Below, in pieces: positions 43,353 to 52,413 of a stretch of DNA of 64,000 bases. Each line of letters starts with the position of its first letter. Positions within the stretch are counted from its first letter, which is position 1. Below the pieces are notes generated by a model. That model ran no database searches, had not been told where the DNA came from, and saw only the letters and a program-made list of their open reading frames with translations. The position numbers and the translations under genes were made by a program. The stretch is taken from assembly GCA_020627535.1 (NCBI GenBank), contig JAHDGU010000001.1:476670-540669 (forward strand), read 5' to 3'. This DNA comes from Saprospiraceae bacterium. GTDB taxonomy: Bacteria; Bacteroidota; Bacteroidia; Chitinophagales; Saprospiraceae.

Positions 43353-46235
43353 ATGAAATCTTTACTTCACATCATGGCCTTGATGCTCTTTGGAGTGGCT
43401 CTCTCCGCACAAGGCACGGTATCTGGGAAAGTCTACGACAAAGAAAGCTCAGAAGGTCTTATCGCGGCCTTCGTAGAGGTCGTTGGGACTGAGATCATTG
43501 AGTCGACAGACTTTGACGGTAACTATGTCCTCACTCTCCCAGATGGTACACACAGTATCAAAGTCACCTATATTGGATACCAAGACAAAATTGTCGAGGA
43601 AGTCATTGTCACCAAAGGAAGCTCCGATATTCTCGATATCGCTATGGGTACTGACCTGGAAGTCTTGACTGAGGTGGTAGTGACGGCAAGAGCCGTGAAA
43701 AACACCGAGAACTATGTTCTTCTTGAACGGAAGAAGTCTGACAAGATTCAGGACGGTATTGGTCGCCAAGAGCTCAAGCGTCTTGGAGTATCCAATGTCG
43801 CATCGGCAATGACCAAGGTAACTGGAACATCCGTCACAGATGGTAAGTACGTATACGTGAGAGGTCTAGGAGACAGGTACTCTGTCACACAACTCAATGG
43901 AATGAATCTTCCGAGTATCGATCCTTATCGCAATTCTGCGCAGCTAGATCTCATTCCTGCCAATCTGGTAGAAAACCTGATCGTCAACAAGACCTTCACG
44001 CCAGATCTACCAGGAACATTCACAGGAGGTCTTCTGGATATAAAGACCAAGGACTATCCTGAAGCTGAGACATTCTCAGTATCTGTATCGGCTAGCTACA
44101 ATGATCAGACCACAGGCAATGGTGACTTCTTGACATTTACAGATGAAGGAGCCAATACAGATTGGCTAGGCTATGGTACGAAGGCGAGAGCGATTCCTGA
44201 TGTTTTGCAAGATCCTAATATTCAGAGCACGCTCAATCGTGATGCCCCAATTCTCATGCAGTGGGGCCGACTTTCGCCAGAAGCGACGCAAGAATTCGTC
44301 AATGGAATCGATGATGCATCCAATGCACTTGACTACAATTTTCAGGCGCAAAGACAAGCACCTACATACAATCATGGCATCTCTCTGTCTTACGGAAATA
44401 CTTACAATCTAGGGAAAATGGATCTTGGCCTGATCCTAAGTGCGGGATACAAGAAGAATTACAGACACGTTGGTGACAGAAATTTGGAGTTGGACAATAA
44501 CACTGGGTCTTTGATTGGGAACTGGGAGCTTCAGTCAACATCAGTTGATCACTTGATAAACCGTGGCAAGTACGTACAGCAGCGCAGCACAGAGACCCCA
44601 ATTGTCAATGGTCTTGCTGGGCTCGCCCTCAAGATTAATGAGCTTAATAGTATTGATTTCAAGGTGATGTACAACCACAATGCTACAAAGCAAGCAAGAC
44701 TTCTTTGGGGTGAAAATGGCCAGGACATAGAAAATGGCAGATTTAAGAGGTCTAGTAATCTTTCATTTATAGAAAGAGAGATGCTGAATCTTCAGCTCAG
44801 TGGAAAGCATGTCTTGAGCAATGTGAACAATCTAGAGGTGACATGGAATATGTCCAAAGTGAGTTCAAGCCTTGATGCCCCGCGATTGAGATATTTCAAC
44901 AGTCAAGTCGACGTGAACACGGGTATCGAGGAAATCCCACTTTCTAATCTGAACAGACCCTTCTATTTCTGGCGTGATCTCAACGATGATATATACAATG
45001 GTAAAGTGGACATCAAATTGCCATTCGATTTCTTCGGTCGTGATGGCGCGAGCTTCAAGGTAGGCTACAACTATAGCGACAAGACTCGAATCTTCACAGA
45101 GGATCGATACATCGTCGAGTCTCCTACTGAGAGTGGTATAGCCTTTAGGGGAAGCTTCGAAGAGTTCTTCAACGAGCAGAACTACGGCATCATAGGTGTC
45201 GAGACCTACCAGAATTTTACAAATTATCAGCTAGGAATTTATCCTGAATTTGCCTCTGTTCTTGAAAATAGCTACGATGGCCAAGCAACAGTTCATGGTG
45301 CCTATGGGATGACCACATTACCCATATCATCGAGACTAAAGCTCATCGCTGGAGCTCGAATGGAAATCACAAGCATAGGCATCCAATCAGCTGATACTAG
45401 TTTGTCTTCTCTTCTAGAATCTACTGATATCCTGCCATCTGCCAATCTCATCTATAATTTGGGCAATAATATGAATCTCCGTGCAAGCTACTCTCGCACG
45501 ATTGCAAGACCTAGTCTCAGAGAGATTGCTCCATATTGCACATTCGATCCAGATCTAGATGTCTTCTACTGTGGAAATCCTGAGCTGGTCACTACCAATA
45601 TTTCAAATTATGACTTGAGATGGGAGTGGTTTTTCGCGCCAGGTGAAATTATCGCAGTGAGCGCATATCACAAGTCTTTTGATAATCCGATCACCCTACA
45701 ATATCGACCTTCCACCAATCTAGAGTTGCAATATGTCAATGTGCCAACAGGTGAGGTGTCAGGAATTGAATTGGAATTCAGGAAGAACTTGAGCTTCATT
45801 GGCTCCGCTTTGGAGAATTTCAAGATTGGTGCGAATATGACCCTATTGGATAGTAGAATGGACGCGCCAGAAGACCGAGCTGCAAGCAGCGTTACGGAAC
45901 GACCATTTGAAGGTCAATCAGATATCCTGCTCAATGGATCACTGTCATACGTAAATCGGGACCTTGGGCTCAACGCGACGATGAGTCTTGGTCATTTTGG
46001 AGATCGTCTGAACAATATCTCTAGAGATGGCACGCCTGACATTTTCGAACAAGGACGAACCACACTGGACTTCGTCGCATCCAAAAAACTGGGAAGATTC
46101 TCCGTCGGCATATCAGGAAAGAACCTTCTCAATGCTGTATATCAAACATCCTCTACCTATAGAGGCAATGAGTACATCTATGAGAGATACACCATAGGAA
46201 GAGAATTTGGCATGTCACTATCATATACGATGTAG
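43353..46235 (+). CDS. TonB-dependent receptor with carboxypeptidase-regulatory-like N-terminal domain
   Basis: A 960-residue outer-membrane transporter. After the signal (ALSAQ) comes a CarboxypepD_reg-like domain (GTVSGKVYDKESSEGLIAAF, to about residue 105), then a plug with YVRGLGDRYSVTQLNGMNLP (about 168-187) and FTPDLPGTFTGGLLDIKT, and a large barrel ending GMSLSYTM. The RGLGDRY plug wording belongs to a distinct TonB-receptor group in Bacteroidota and Proteobacteria that includes TonB-like cargo receptors of unknown ligand. It is linked to the preceding T9SS protein gene. No lipoprotein partner of SusD or DUF4249 type is present. Confidence 0.9.
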   Translation: MKSLLHIMALMLFGVALSAQGTVSGKVYDKESSEGLIAAFVEVVGTEIIESTDFDGNYVLTLPDGTHSIKVTYIGYQDKIVEEVIVTKGSSDILDIAMGTDLEVLTEVVVTARAVKNTENYVLLERKKSDKIQDGIGRQELKRLGVSNVASAMTKVTGTSVTDGKYVYVRGLGDRYSVTQLNGMNLPSIDPYRNSAQLDLIPANLVENLIVNKTFTPDLPGTFTGGLLDIKTKDYPEAETFSVSVSASYNDQTTGNGDFLTFTDEGANTDWLGYGTKARAIPDVLQDPNIQSTLNRDAPILMQWGRLSPEATQEFVNGIDDASNALDYNFQAQRQAPTYNHGISLSYGNTYNLGKMDLGLILSAGYKKNYRHVGDRNLELDNNTGSLIGNWELQSTSVDHLINRGKYVQQRSTETPIVNGLAGLALKINELNSIDFKVMYNHNATKQARLLWGENGQDIENGRFKRSSNLSFIEREMLNLQLSGKHVLSNVNNLEVTWNMSKVSSSLDAPRLRYFNSQVDVNTGIEEIPLSNLNRPFYFWRDLNDDIYNGKVDIKLPFDFFGRDGASFKVGYNYSDKTRIFTEDRYIVESPTESGIAFRGSFEEFFNEQNYGIIGVETYQNFTNYQLGIYPEFASVLENSYDGQATVHGAYGMTTLPISSRLKLIAGARMEITSIGIQSADTSLSSLLESTDILPSANLIYNLGNNMNLRASYSRTIARPSLREIAPYCTFDPDLDVFYCGNPELVTTNISNYDLRWEWFFAPGEIIAVSAYHKSFDNPITLQYRPSTNLELQYVNVPTGEVSGIELEFRKNLSFIGSALENFKIGANMTLLDSRMDAPEDRAASSVTERPFEGQSDILLNGSLSYVNRDLGLNATMSLGHFGDRLNNISRDGTPDIFEQGRTTLDFVASKKLGRFSVGISGKNLLNAVYQTSSTYRGNEYIYERYTIGREFGMSLSYTM

Positions 46236-46270
46236 ACTGCCAGCAAGATTTGCTTATTAATCCTTTTAAG

Positions 46271-46308
46271 AAGGGGCTTGGAGACGTTCAGGCCCCTTTC
46301 TTTTTATT
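46271..46308 (+). terminator. Terminator after the TonB receptor
   Basis: AAGGGGC (46271-46277) pairs with GCCCCTT (46292-46298) around a 14-base loop, followed by TCTTTTTATT. It lies 35 bases after the stop and almost touches the convergent rhomboid gene. Confidence 0.85.
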
Positions 46309-46309
46309 C

Positions 46310-46963
46310 TCAGTTCAAGAATGGAGGACTTGTTACCTGTGCCAGAAAGATTTCCAATAGTTCAAACTTGGTCATGACTATAGCAATCACGCCACCTGCA
46401 ATTGCTCCCCAATAGTGTGCGTCGTGACCAATGTTATCTCTGTTTTGCTTAGCAGCCCATTGGCTGTATGCCAAATACAAAATCATAGCAACGACTGCAT
46501 ATATGTTGAAAAACGGTAAGAATATAAATTGAATTGTAGCCCAAGGAGAGATCAAGGTCCATACCATCAAGACGCCGGACACTGCTCCTGATGCACCGAT
46601 GGCGCTATAATATGCATTATCCTTATGCTTGAGCAAACTAGGGACACTCGCGAGAGAAGTGGTCGCAATGTATAAGAGGAGGTACAATATACTTCCAATG
46701 GGCGCCATAAATAATTGACCAAAAGCATGCTCCACACTCTTCCCAAACATGTAAAGCACGAACATATTCAATCCGAGATGTACGTAGTCCGCGTGGATAA
46801 ATCCAGAAGATACCAGACGATACCATTCTTTGTTCCGCGTCTCGCTGTAGGGATGATGCTTCAGTCGATCAAAAAGCGCTCGATTGTTGAATGAGGCCAA
46901 ACTAGCGATCACCGTCACGATGATGATCATGAAGGTGACAGGAAACATCATTATCTCAGTCAT
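46310..46963 (-). CDS. Rhomboid family intramembrane serine protease
   Basis: A 217-residue membrane protein with about six hydrophobic helices. The catalytic serine lies in IGASGAVSGVLM (GxSG, about residue 118), the partner His in HYWGAIAGGVIAI near residue 184, and the helix-2 motif HADYVHLGLNMFVLYMFG (about 52-69) has the Asn and His of the family. It should cleave membrane proteins within the bilayer. It is the last gene of the ribF-rlmH transcript, after a 30-base gap. Confidence 0.92.
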   Translation of the reverse strand: MTEIMMFPVTFMIIIVTVIASLASFNNRALFDRLKHHPYSETRNKEWYRLVSSGFIHADYVHLGLNMFVLYMFGKSVEHAFGQLFMAPIGSILYLLLYIATTSLASVPSLLKHKDNAYYSAIGASGAVSGVLMVWTLISPWATIQFIFLPFFNIYAVVAMILYLAYSQWAAKQNRDNIGHDAHYWGAIAGGVIAIVMTKFELLEIFLAQVTSPPFLN

Positions 46964-46993
46964 GTCAAAGTATTTTGGACAAAGTACGGATTA

Positions 46994-47458
46994 TCAATCA
47001 TTGTGATAAGGCTCACCTCGTAAGATGGTCATCGCGCGATACAGCTGCTCTAGTAAGATCAGACGGCTCATGTCATGTGTAAAGGTGAAATCACTCATGC
47101 TCAAGCTAGCATTGGCACGATTGCGTAGAGCATCACCGTGCCCAAATGCACCGCCTATGACGAAAACTAGACGACGCGTACTATGCAGCCTATGAGATTC
47201 GATCATTTTGGCGAAAGCCCGAGATGCGTAGCGCTTGCCTTTCTCGTCCAATAAGATCAACACATCACTTGGCTGTAACTGTTGAAGAATGAGCTCTTGA
47301 TCACGAGAGATCTGGGCCTTGGGATCAGATAGGCCCTTGACTTTATACTCTTGGTAGTCGAGCTTGGTGTAGTGCTTCAACTTTGATAGATATTGCTCGA
47401 TACCTGCCTGCAGGTACTTATCCTTCGTCTTACCGATGCTCCATACACTGATCGTCAT
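46994..47458 (-). CDS. rlmH: 23S rRNA (pseudouridine(1915)-N(3))-methyltransferase RlmH
   Basis: SPOUT methyltransferase that adds a methyl group to pseudouridine 1915 of 23S rRNA in helix 69. The 154-residue length is typical. The SAM-binding knot is FVIGGAFGHGD (about residues 98-108), and the conserved C-terminal block is DMSRLILLEQLYRAMTI followed by GEPYHND. The start overlaps the stop of the pseudouridine-synthase gene by four bases, so the two rRNA/RNA-modifying enzymes are translated together. Confidence 0.96.
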   Translation of the reverse strand: MTISVWSIGKTKDKYLQAGIEQYLSKLKHYTKLDYQEYKVKGLSDPKAQISRDQELILQQLQPSDVLILLDEKGKRYASRAFAKMIESHRLHSTRRLVFVIGGAFGHGDALRNRANASLSMSDFTFTHDMSRLILLEQLYRAMTILRGEPYHND

Positions 47459-48177
47459 CCTTGCTTATTCATTTGCTTGATGCACGCACTCATATCCTTG
47501 TGCAAGGGGGAATGATAGCTTTGCTGCTCCCCGCGCCACTCAAAGCTCAAAGAAGACGCATGCAGCGGTGTCCGCTGGAGAAGCGCCCTTTCTTCATGCC
47601 CTTTGGCAAGACGATATTTCTTACCCATGATAGACGAGAGAAAAAATGCCTCTTGACCGCCATACTGCTCATCTACGAGCAATGGATGGCCACTATCCTG
47701 TAAGTGTACTCTGATCTGGTGAGTCCGCCCTGTGTGTGGGCAAGCCTCCACGAGCGCATGGTACTTATACCTTTCGATGACGCTAAAGCCCGTCTTCGAT
47801 TTCTTTCCCCTTGGATGTATACACATCTTGGATTTGCTCTGTGGATCATGAGCTATCGGCGATTCATTGGTCCATGTATCTGGAGGTGCACCGTGGACGA
47901 TTGCGAGATAGCTCTTTTGGATCTGCCTTTCGGCAAAAAGCGCATTGAAATCCCTGTGAGCTCCGGCATTGAGGGCAAATAGCATCAGACCTGATGTGCC
48001 TCGATCAAGACGATGAACAGGAAAGAGCTCTGGTTCATTTTTGCCAAAAAAGTCCAGCATATTGGGTTTCTCTGGATCATATCGATCGGCGATACTGAGC
48101 CAACCGGCAGGTTTGTCTACCACGAGATAGTCCTCTGTACGCTGTAAGATCTGAGGTTTGACGCGTTTCATCCTCAT
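47455..48177 (-). CDS. RluA-family RNA pseudouridine synthase
   Basis: Converts specific uridines in RNA to pseudouridine. The catalytic motif is HRLDRGTSGLMLFAL (Asp about residue 57), with HPHTGRTHQIRVHL (partly seen as ACPHTGRTHQIRVH, about 166-180) as motif III. It is 240 residues long, with no S4 domain at the N-terminus, so it resembles RluA/TruC rather than RluC/RluD. The exact target cannot be decided. It overlaps genes on both sides by four bases. Confidence 0.9.
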   Translation of the reverse strand: MRMKRVKPQILQRTEDYLVVDKPAGWLSIADRYDPEKPNMLDFFGKNEPELFPVHRLDRGTSGLMLFALNAGAHRDFNALFAERQIQKSYLAIVHGAPPDTWTNESPIAHDPQSKSKMCIHPRGKKSKTGFSVIERYKYHALVEACPHTGRTHQIRVHLQDSGHPLLVDEQYGGQEAFFLSSIMGKKYRLAKGHEERALLQRTPLHASSLSFEWRGEQQSYHSPLHKDMSACIKQMNKQG

Positions 48178-49205
48178 GATTTGACCAAATCAGCCACTGT
48201 TTTGATCCCCTTGATGTAATAGTGCCATATGATGGATTGGCCGGATCTGCCGATATGTGCTCTACTGGCGTGCCCAGATTGCTTGACCAGCACCTTGAGG
48301 TCCTTGCGCACGGCTAGGAGTCGACCGATCTGCGCATACACATATCCATGTGCCTTGAGCACTGAAAGACAATGTCGAGCTTGACCTGATAGGAGAAATT
48401 TGAGACCAGCAATTCCGTCTAGTACCATTCGCCACAGTAGCTTGAAGAATAGGGGAGAATCCTCATTCTTAATCATCATCAGCAGACTATTCCGAAAATT
48501 GAGATAGGTCTTGAAGGGAGACCCATAGCTCAAAGTGCCACCACCAAGATGGTATACGGTCTGCTGAGGATAGCTCATGACCTTGTAGCCAGCGCGCTTG
48601 AGTCTCCAGCAGAGGTCGATCTCTTCTTGATGTGCAAAAAACATCTCGTCCAGTCCTCCTAGCTCATGATAGCTACGTGCTCGCACGATCATAGCCGCAC
48701 CCGTAGCCCAAAACACCTCTTGATGCTCATCATACTGTCCTTCATCTACCTCACAATGGTCAAATATCCTTCCTCTGCAGTAGGGATATGCCCATCGATC
48801 GAGGAGTCCTCCTGCTGCTCCGGCATATTCAAACTTCTCTGGCTGATTCATTGAGAGCACTTTGGGCTGCGCTGCAGCAATCTCAGGCTCCTCCTCCATA
48901 GCCGAGATGATAGGGCGATACCAGCAGCTGGTGAATTTCAAGTCACTATTGATCAGTACGAAGTACTCAGCCTCTATGGACTCCAAGGCACGTTTGTATC
49001 CTCCGGCAAAGCCGTGGTTTTTCTCAAGCAGAATGAGCTCGACTTCAGGATGATGATCTCGCAGCCAGTTGACACTGCCATCTTCAGATGCATTGTCCGC
49101 TATATAGAGCCGATCATCCTCATGGATGTGCTGCTTGATCTCCGTCAGATAAGCCTGCAGGTGCTTGATACCATTGTAGTTGAGTATGACGAGAGCTATT
49201 CTCAT
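48174..49205 (-). CDS. Glycosyltransferase family 2
   Basis: A 343-residue GT-A fold enzyme. The nucleotide-sugar region begins VILNYNGIKHLQAYL, the DxD-like metal motif is ILINSDLKF-type (VLINSDLKF, about residues 83-91), and the catalytic ED region is HQEEIDLCWRLKRAGY (about 193-208). The C-terminal part has hydrophobic stretches but no clear multi-span membrane domain. This type (rhamnosyl- or mannosyl-transferase-like, WbbL-related) usually builds surface polysaccharide or glycoprotein sugars. It overlaps ribF and the RluA-like gene by four bases each. Confidence 0.9.
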   Translation of the reverse strand: MRIALVILNYNGIKHLQAYLTEIKQHIHEDDRLYIADNASEDGSVNWLRDHHPEVELILLEKNHGFAGGYKRALESIEAEYFVLINSDLKFTSCWYRPIISAMEEEPEIAAAQPKVLSMNQPEKFEYAGAAGGLLDRWAYPYCRGRIFDHCEVDEGQYDEHQEVFWATGAAMIVRARSYHELGGLDEMFFAHQEEIDLCWRLKRAGYKVMSYPQQTVYHLGGGTLSYGSPFKTYLNFRNSLLMMIKNEDSPLFFKLLWRMVLDGIAGLKFLLSGQARHCLSVLKAHGYVYAQIGRLLAVRKDLKVLVKQSGHASRAHIGRSGQSIIWHYYIKGIKTVADLVKS

Positions 49206-50140
49206 TGGGCTGTCCCCAGTATCTTACGCACGGCTTCTTCATCCCGCTCGAGTTGCAGTCTGAGTGCTTCGAGATCTGACAAATTCATATCACCTCTGAC
49301 ATGCTGATCGAAGTATAAAGTCATTTCATGTCCGTAGATGTCAGCATCAAAATCCAGGATATATGTCTCGATGCGTGTCGTATCATCCCCATCGATGACG
49401 GGGCGATCACCGATATAGCTCATGGCAGGGTAGATCTCCCTATCAAGACGGACACGCGTGGCGTAGACCCCATGTGCTGGGATCAACTTTGTAATTTGAT
49501 CCGCGCTGAGATTGGCAGTGGGATAGCCGATGGTCCGACCGTATTGATCACCTTTTTGGATGATACCGCTGAGCGAGTAGGCTCTGCCGAGCAAATGTAA
49601 CGCCCCTTGTACATCACCCGATAATAGTTTCTTACGCACTGCTGTACTGCTGACTTTGATGTCGTCAAGCGCTTTTTTGCTGATGATCTCTAGCTCGTAG
49701 CCTTGATCCCCTGCCATGGACTCCAAGAGCTCTAGATCTCCAGCTCTCCGATGGCCAAACTTGTGATCAAAACCCACAAAGAGGACCTTTACCTGCAGCT
49801 TCTCTACTAGAAACTCCTTGATGTATGCCTCAGGGCTCATTTGGGCGAAAGCCTGATTAAAAGGGACGATCACGACATGATCGATACCAAGTTGCTCAAG
49901 GACCTCAAGCTTCTCCGAAGTGGTGCTGAGAAGTTGGATCGGTGGACGATCAGATACGATAACCTGTCTGGGATGAGGATCAAAAGTCACCAAGACAGAC
50001 TCGCCTGAGATTTCTTCAGCTCGACTGACCAGCTGGCCAATGAGCTTCTGATGACCTAAATGCAACCCATCAAATGAGCCTACCGTCACAACAGCATTGC
50101 GAAAGCTCGATAATCGGTCCCATCCGTGATGACATATCAT
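49202..50140 (-). CDS. ribF: Bifunctional riboflavin kinase / FAD synthetase
   Basis: Makes FMN and FAD from riboflavin and ATP. The N-terminal FAD-synthetase half has VTVGSFDGLHLGHQKLI (about residues 19-35) and FDHKFGHRRAGD (about 124-135). The C-terminal riboflavin-kinase half has GRTIGYPTANL (about 201-211) and ends with the usual LRLQLERDEEAVR. The start gives the normal lead-in (RLSSFRNAVVTVG). First gene of a five-gene minus-strand operon with the glycosyltransferase, RluA, RlmH and rhomboid genes. Its -7 element lies four bases before the ATG. Confidence 0.96.
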   Translation of the reverse strand: MICHHGWDRLSSFRNAVVTVGSFDGLHLGHQKLIGQLVSRAEEISGESVLVTFDPHPRQVIVSDRPPIQLLSTTSEKLEVLEQLGIDHVVIVPFNQAFAQMSPEAYIKEFLVEKLQVKVLFVGFDHKFGHRRAGDLELLESMAGDQGYELEIISKKALDDIKVSSTAVRKKLLSGDVQGALHLLGRAYSLSGIIQKGDQYGRTIGYPTANLSADQITKLIPAHGVYATRVRLDREIYPAMSYIGDRPVIDGDDTTRIETYILDFDADIYGHEMTLYFDQHVRGDMNLSDLEALRLQLERDEEAVRKILGTAQ

Positions 50141-50144
50141 ACAT

Positions 50145-50152
50145 CAAAATTA
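50145..50152 (-). promoter_or_regulatory. -7 element of ribF, predicted leaderless
   Basis: On the minus strand TAATTTTG is followed by four bases and then the ribF ATG. Transcription starts 4-7 bases after this element in known cases, so the mRNA would begin at or next to the A of ATG. No good -33 box. Confidence 0.5.
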
Positions 50153-50227
50153 TTTATAATATCTATCTATGCACTAAGCATATTCATGGCCAACAGATCG
50201 AGGCCGACAACTGTTATAACCGGTACT

Positions 50228-51295
50228 ATGAACAAAGACAGTATACTCAATGCGCTCAAGGGTATCAAAGATCCTGACACGGGTCTGGACATCACTGCCT
50301 CTGGCATCATCGCCGATCTCGTCGTGGATGGCAATCTGGTGCGCCTTACATTGAGCCTGAGAGAGCTTAATGTAGGCTATAAGGCCGAGCTCAATCAAAG
50401 TATTCAAAAGCGCATCTTCGAGAGTTTTCCTCAGGCCATGACGGATGTGCACTTTGGTCAGGTCGATAAGGAAAGCAAACAAAATCGTGTCCTCCCTCAA
50501 GTCAAGCACATCATCGCAGTCGCGAGTGGTAAAGGAGGTGTCGGCAAGTCTACCATCAGCACCGCATTGGCGAGGACGCTCGTAGATCAAGGTTATCGAA
50601 CGGGTCTGATGGACGCTGATCTGTACGGTCCATCTGTACCGATACTCCTTGGTATGGAAGGTGCAAAGCCCAAAGTCGAAAAGATCATGGGCGTCAATAA
50701 GATCATTCCGATTAGACACGAAGGCTTGCAGGTCATGAGTATCGGATTTATCATAGACAAGGAGCAAGCTGTGGTGCTTAGAGGTCCGAGACTGGCTGGC
50801 ATCATCAAGCAATTTGTGCATGATACGAGCTGGCCTGAGCTAGACTATCTGATCATAGATCTTCCACCAGGGACAGGAGATATACAGCTGACTCTCGTAC
50901 AGACGGTGCCTCTCACAGGTGTAGTCATGGTGACCACACCTCAGGAACTAGCCGTAGCAGATGCCATTAAAGCCATGAACATGTTTATGCTGCCCAATGT
51001 CAACGTACCAATTCTTGGAGTGGTGGAGAATATGAGCGGCTTTGTACCAGCAGATGCACCAGATAAGAAGTATGACATCTTTGGTCAAGGAGGAGGAGAG
51101 TCGCTCGCCACGTATGGCAAGACAGCCTTGCTCTCTCAAGTACCTCTTCTCAAGGCCATGAATGATGATGAACTTGAATGGGTGACGAGCCGAAGAAATT
51201 ACCACTTCACAGAAATGACAACACATATCCTTGAACGCTTGCAGTGGAGGCTTGACCATATGGCTGAGACAGAGGTCGTGCAGGTGGATCGATGA
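50228..51295 (+). CDS. Mrp/ApbC/NBP35-type Fe-S cluster carrier ATPase
   Basis: P-loop ATPase that binds and transfers iron-sulfur clusters. The 355-residue protein has a DUF59 (MIP18-like) N-terminal domain (about residues 1-85), then the ParA-like ATPase with deviant Walker A GKGGVGKSTISTALA (about 102-116), switch DADLYGPSVP, and IDLPPGTGD (about 221-229). I see no CxxC pair in the C-terminal part. A longer frame from 50126 would run through the ribF promoter area; ATG at 50228 begins MNKDSILNAL, as the family does. It is followed by a NifU-like gene of the same pathway. Confidence 0.93.
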   Translation: MNKDSILNALKGIKDPDTGLDITASGIIADLVVDGNLVRLTLSLRELNVGYKAELNQSIQKRIFESFPQAMTDVHFGQVDKESKQNRVLPQVKHIIAVASGKGGVGKSTISTALARTLVDQGYRTGLMDADLYGPSVPILLGMEGAKPKVEKIMGVNKIIPIRHEGLQVMSIGFIIDKEQAVVLRGPRLAGIIKQFVHDTSWPELDYLIIDLPPGTGDIQLTLVQTVPLTGVVMVTTPQELAVADAIKAMNMFMLPNVNVPILGVVENMSGFVPADAPDKKYDIFGQGGGESLATYGKTALLSQVPLLKAMNDDELEWVTSRRNYHFTEMTTHILERLQWRLDHMAETEVVQVDR

Positions 51296-51303
51296 TAGAT
51301 GAC

Positions 51304-51311
51304 TAATTTTG
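51304..51311 (+). promoter_or_regulatory. -7 element of the NifU-like gene, predicted leaderless
   Basis: TAATTTTG is followed by four bases (ATAT) and then ATG at 51316, the same geometry as at ribF. It would give the NifU-like gene and pyrF their own leaderless transcript. Confidence 0.45.
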
Positions 51312-51315
51312 ATAT

Positions 51316-51582
51316 ATGACACAGAGCATCTCCCAAGAGCTATATCAAAAAGTCGAGGCAGCACTGGATACGATGCGACCGCATCTGGCAGTCGACGGCG
51401 GAAATGTAGAGCTCGTGGACATCAGTCCCGATCATGTTGTGAGTGTCAGATGGCTAGGAAATTGTGAGAGCTGTAAGATGTCGATCATGACACTCAGAGC
51501 TGGAATCGAGCAAGCCATCAAGAGTGCTGTACCAGAGATCAAAGAGGTCAAAGCACTCAATGGCCTATCTGTAGATTCATAG
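51316..51582 (+). CDS. NifU C-terminal-like Fe-S scaffold protein
   Basis: An 88-residue NifU-like domain that holds a labile Fe-S cluster for transfer. It has the family opening VEAALDTMRPHLAVDGGNVELV (shown in part: RPHLAVDGGNVELV, about residues 22-35) and the cluster-binding pair WLGNCESCKMS (Cys about 53 and 56). No N-terminal IscU-like or Fdx-like domain is present. It follows the Mrp-type gene by 20 bases and precedes pyrF by four bases, consistent with a joint role in Fe-S assembly. Confidence 0.93.
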   Translation: MTQSISQELYQKVEAALDTMRPHLAVDGGNVELVDISPDHVVSVRWLGNCESCKMSIMTLRAGIEQAIKSAVPEIKEVKALNGLSVDS

Positions 51583-51586
51583 CACT

Positions 51587-52399
51587 ATGAAAAACTACGA
51601 TCGCCTCGTCAAGTTGATTCATGATAAGCAGAGTTTTCTCTGTATCGGTCTGGACCCTGACTTGGATCGTCTTCCTGATCATCTGCCTCGATCCATACAG
51701 GGGGTAGAGGAGTTTTGTCAGGAGATCATACAGGCTACTTCAAGGATTGCAGTTTGCTACAAGATCAATCTAGCATTTTTTGAGGCGCTCGGGCTCGGTG
51801 GCTACGACTGCTTTTTGCGTGTTGCCAAGATGGTACCTGATGATTGTTTGTTGATGGCTGATGCCAAAAGGGGAGACATTGGGAATAGTTCTCGTATGTA
51901 TGCTAAGGCCTTTTTTGAGCAGGCCGGCTGTGATGCCCTTACGGTAGCGCCTTATATGGGTAAAGATTCTGTCACAGCGTTTCTTGATCATCAGGATAAG
52001 TGGACGGTACTATTGGCACTGACGAGCAATGAAGGAAGCTCAGACTTCCAGCTTCGTGAGTTGCGCAATGGGATTCGACTCTATGAGCACGTGTTAAAAG
52101 AGTCTACGAGCTGGGCAGGGCTGGATCAATTGATGTACGTGGTCGGTGCTACGCATCCGGGTCAGCTTGCACAGATCCGCGATCTCATCCCAGATCACTT
52201 TCTTCTCGTACCAGGTGTCGGAGCACAAGGAGGTACAGTGGCTGGTGTTTGTGAGCACGGTCTCGCTCGAAATGGCAAGATCGGCCTTTTGATCAATAGC
52301 AGTAGGTCTATCATTTATGCCTCTACAAGAGATGATTTTGCAGAGGCTGCCGCCAAAAAGGCTCGTGAGCTGCAGGTACAGATGCAGGTATATCTGTAG
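51587..52399 (+). CDS. pyrF: Orotidine 5'-phosphate decarboxylase (type 2)
   Basis: Decarboxylates OMP to UMP, the last step of de novo UMP synthesis. The 270-residue size and the motif LMADAKRGDIGNSS (catalytic Asp/Lys, about residues 89-102) define the type 2 (longer) family. The opening FLCIGLDPDLDRLPDHL and the phosphate-binding PGVGAQGG are also present. It lies four bases after the NifU-like gene. pyrG is elsewhere in this window, but no other pyrimidine genes are near. Confidence 0.95.
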   Translation: MKNYDRLVKLIHDKQSFLCIGLDPDLDRLPDHLPRSIQGVEEFCQEIIQATSRIAVCYKINLAFFEALGLGGYDCFLRVAKMVPDDCLLMADAKRGDIGNSSRMYAKAFFEQAGCDALTVAPYMGKDSVTAFLDHQDKWTVLLALTSNEGSSDFQLRELRNGIRLYEHVLKESTSWAGLDQLMYVVGATHPGQLAQIRDLIPDHFLLVPGVGAQGGTVAGVCEHGLARNGKIGLLINSSRSIIYASTRDDFAEAAAKKARELQVQMQVYL

Positions 52400-52413
52400 C
52401 TCAGAAAGCCGGA

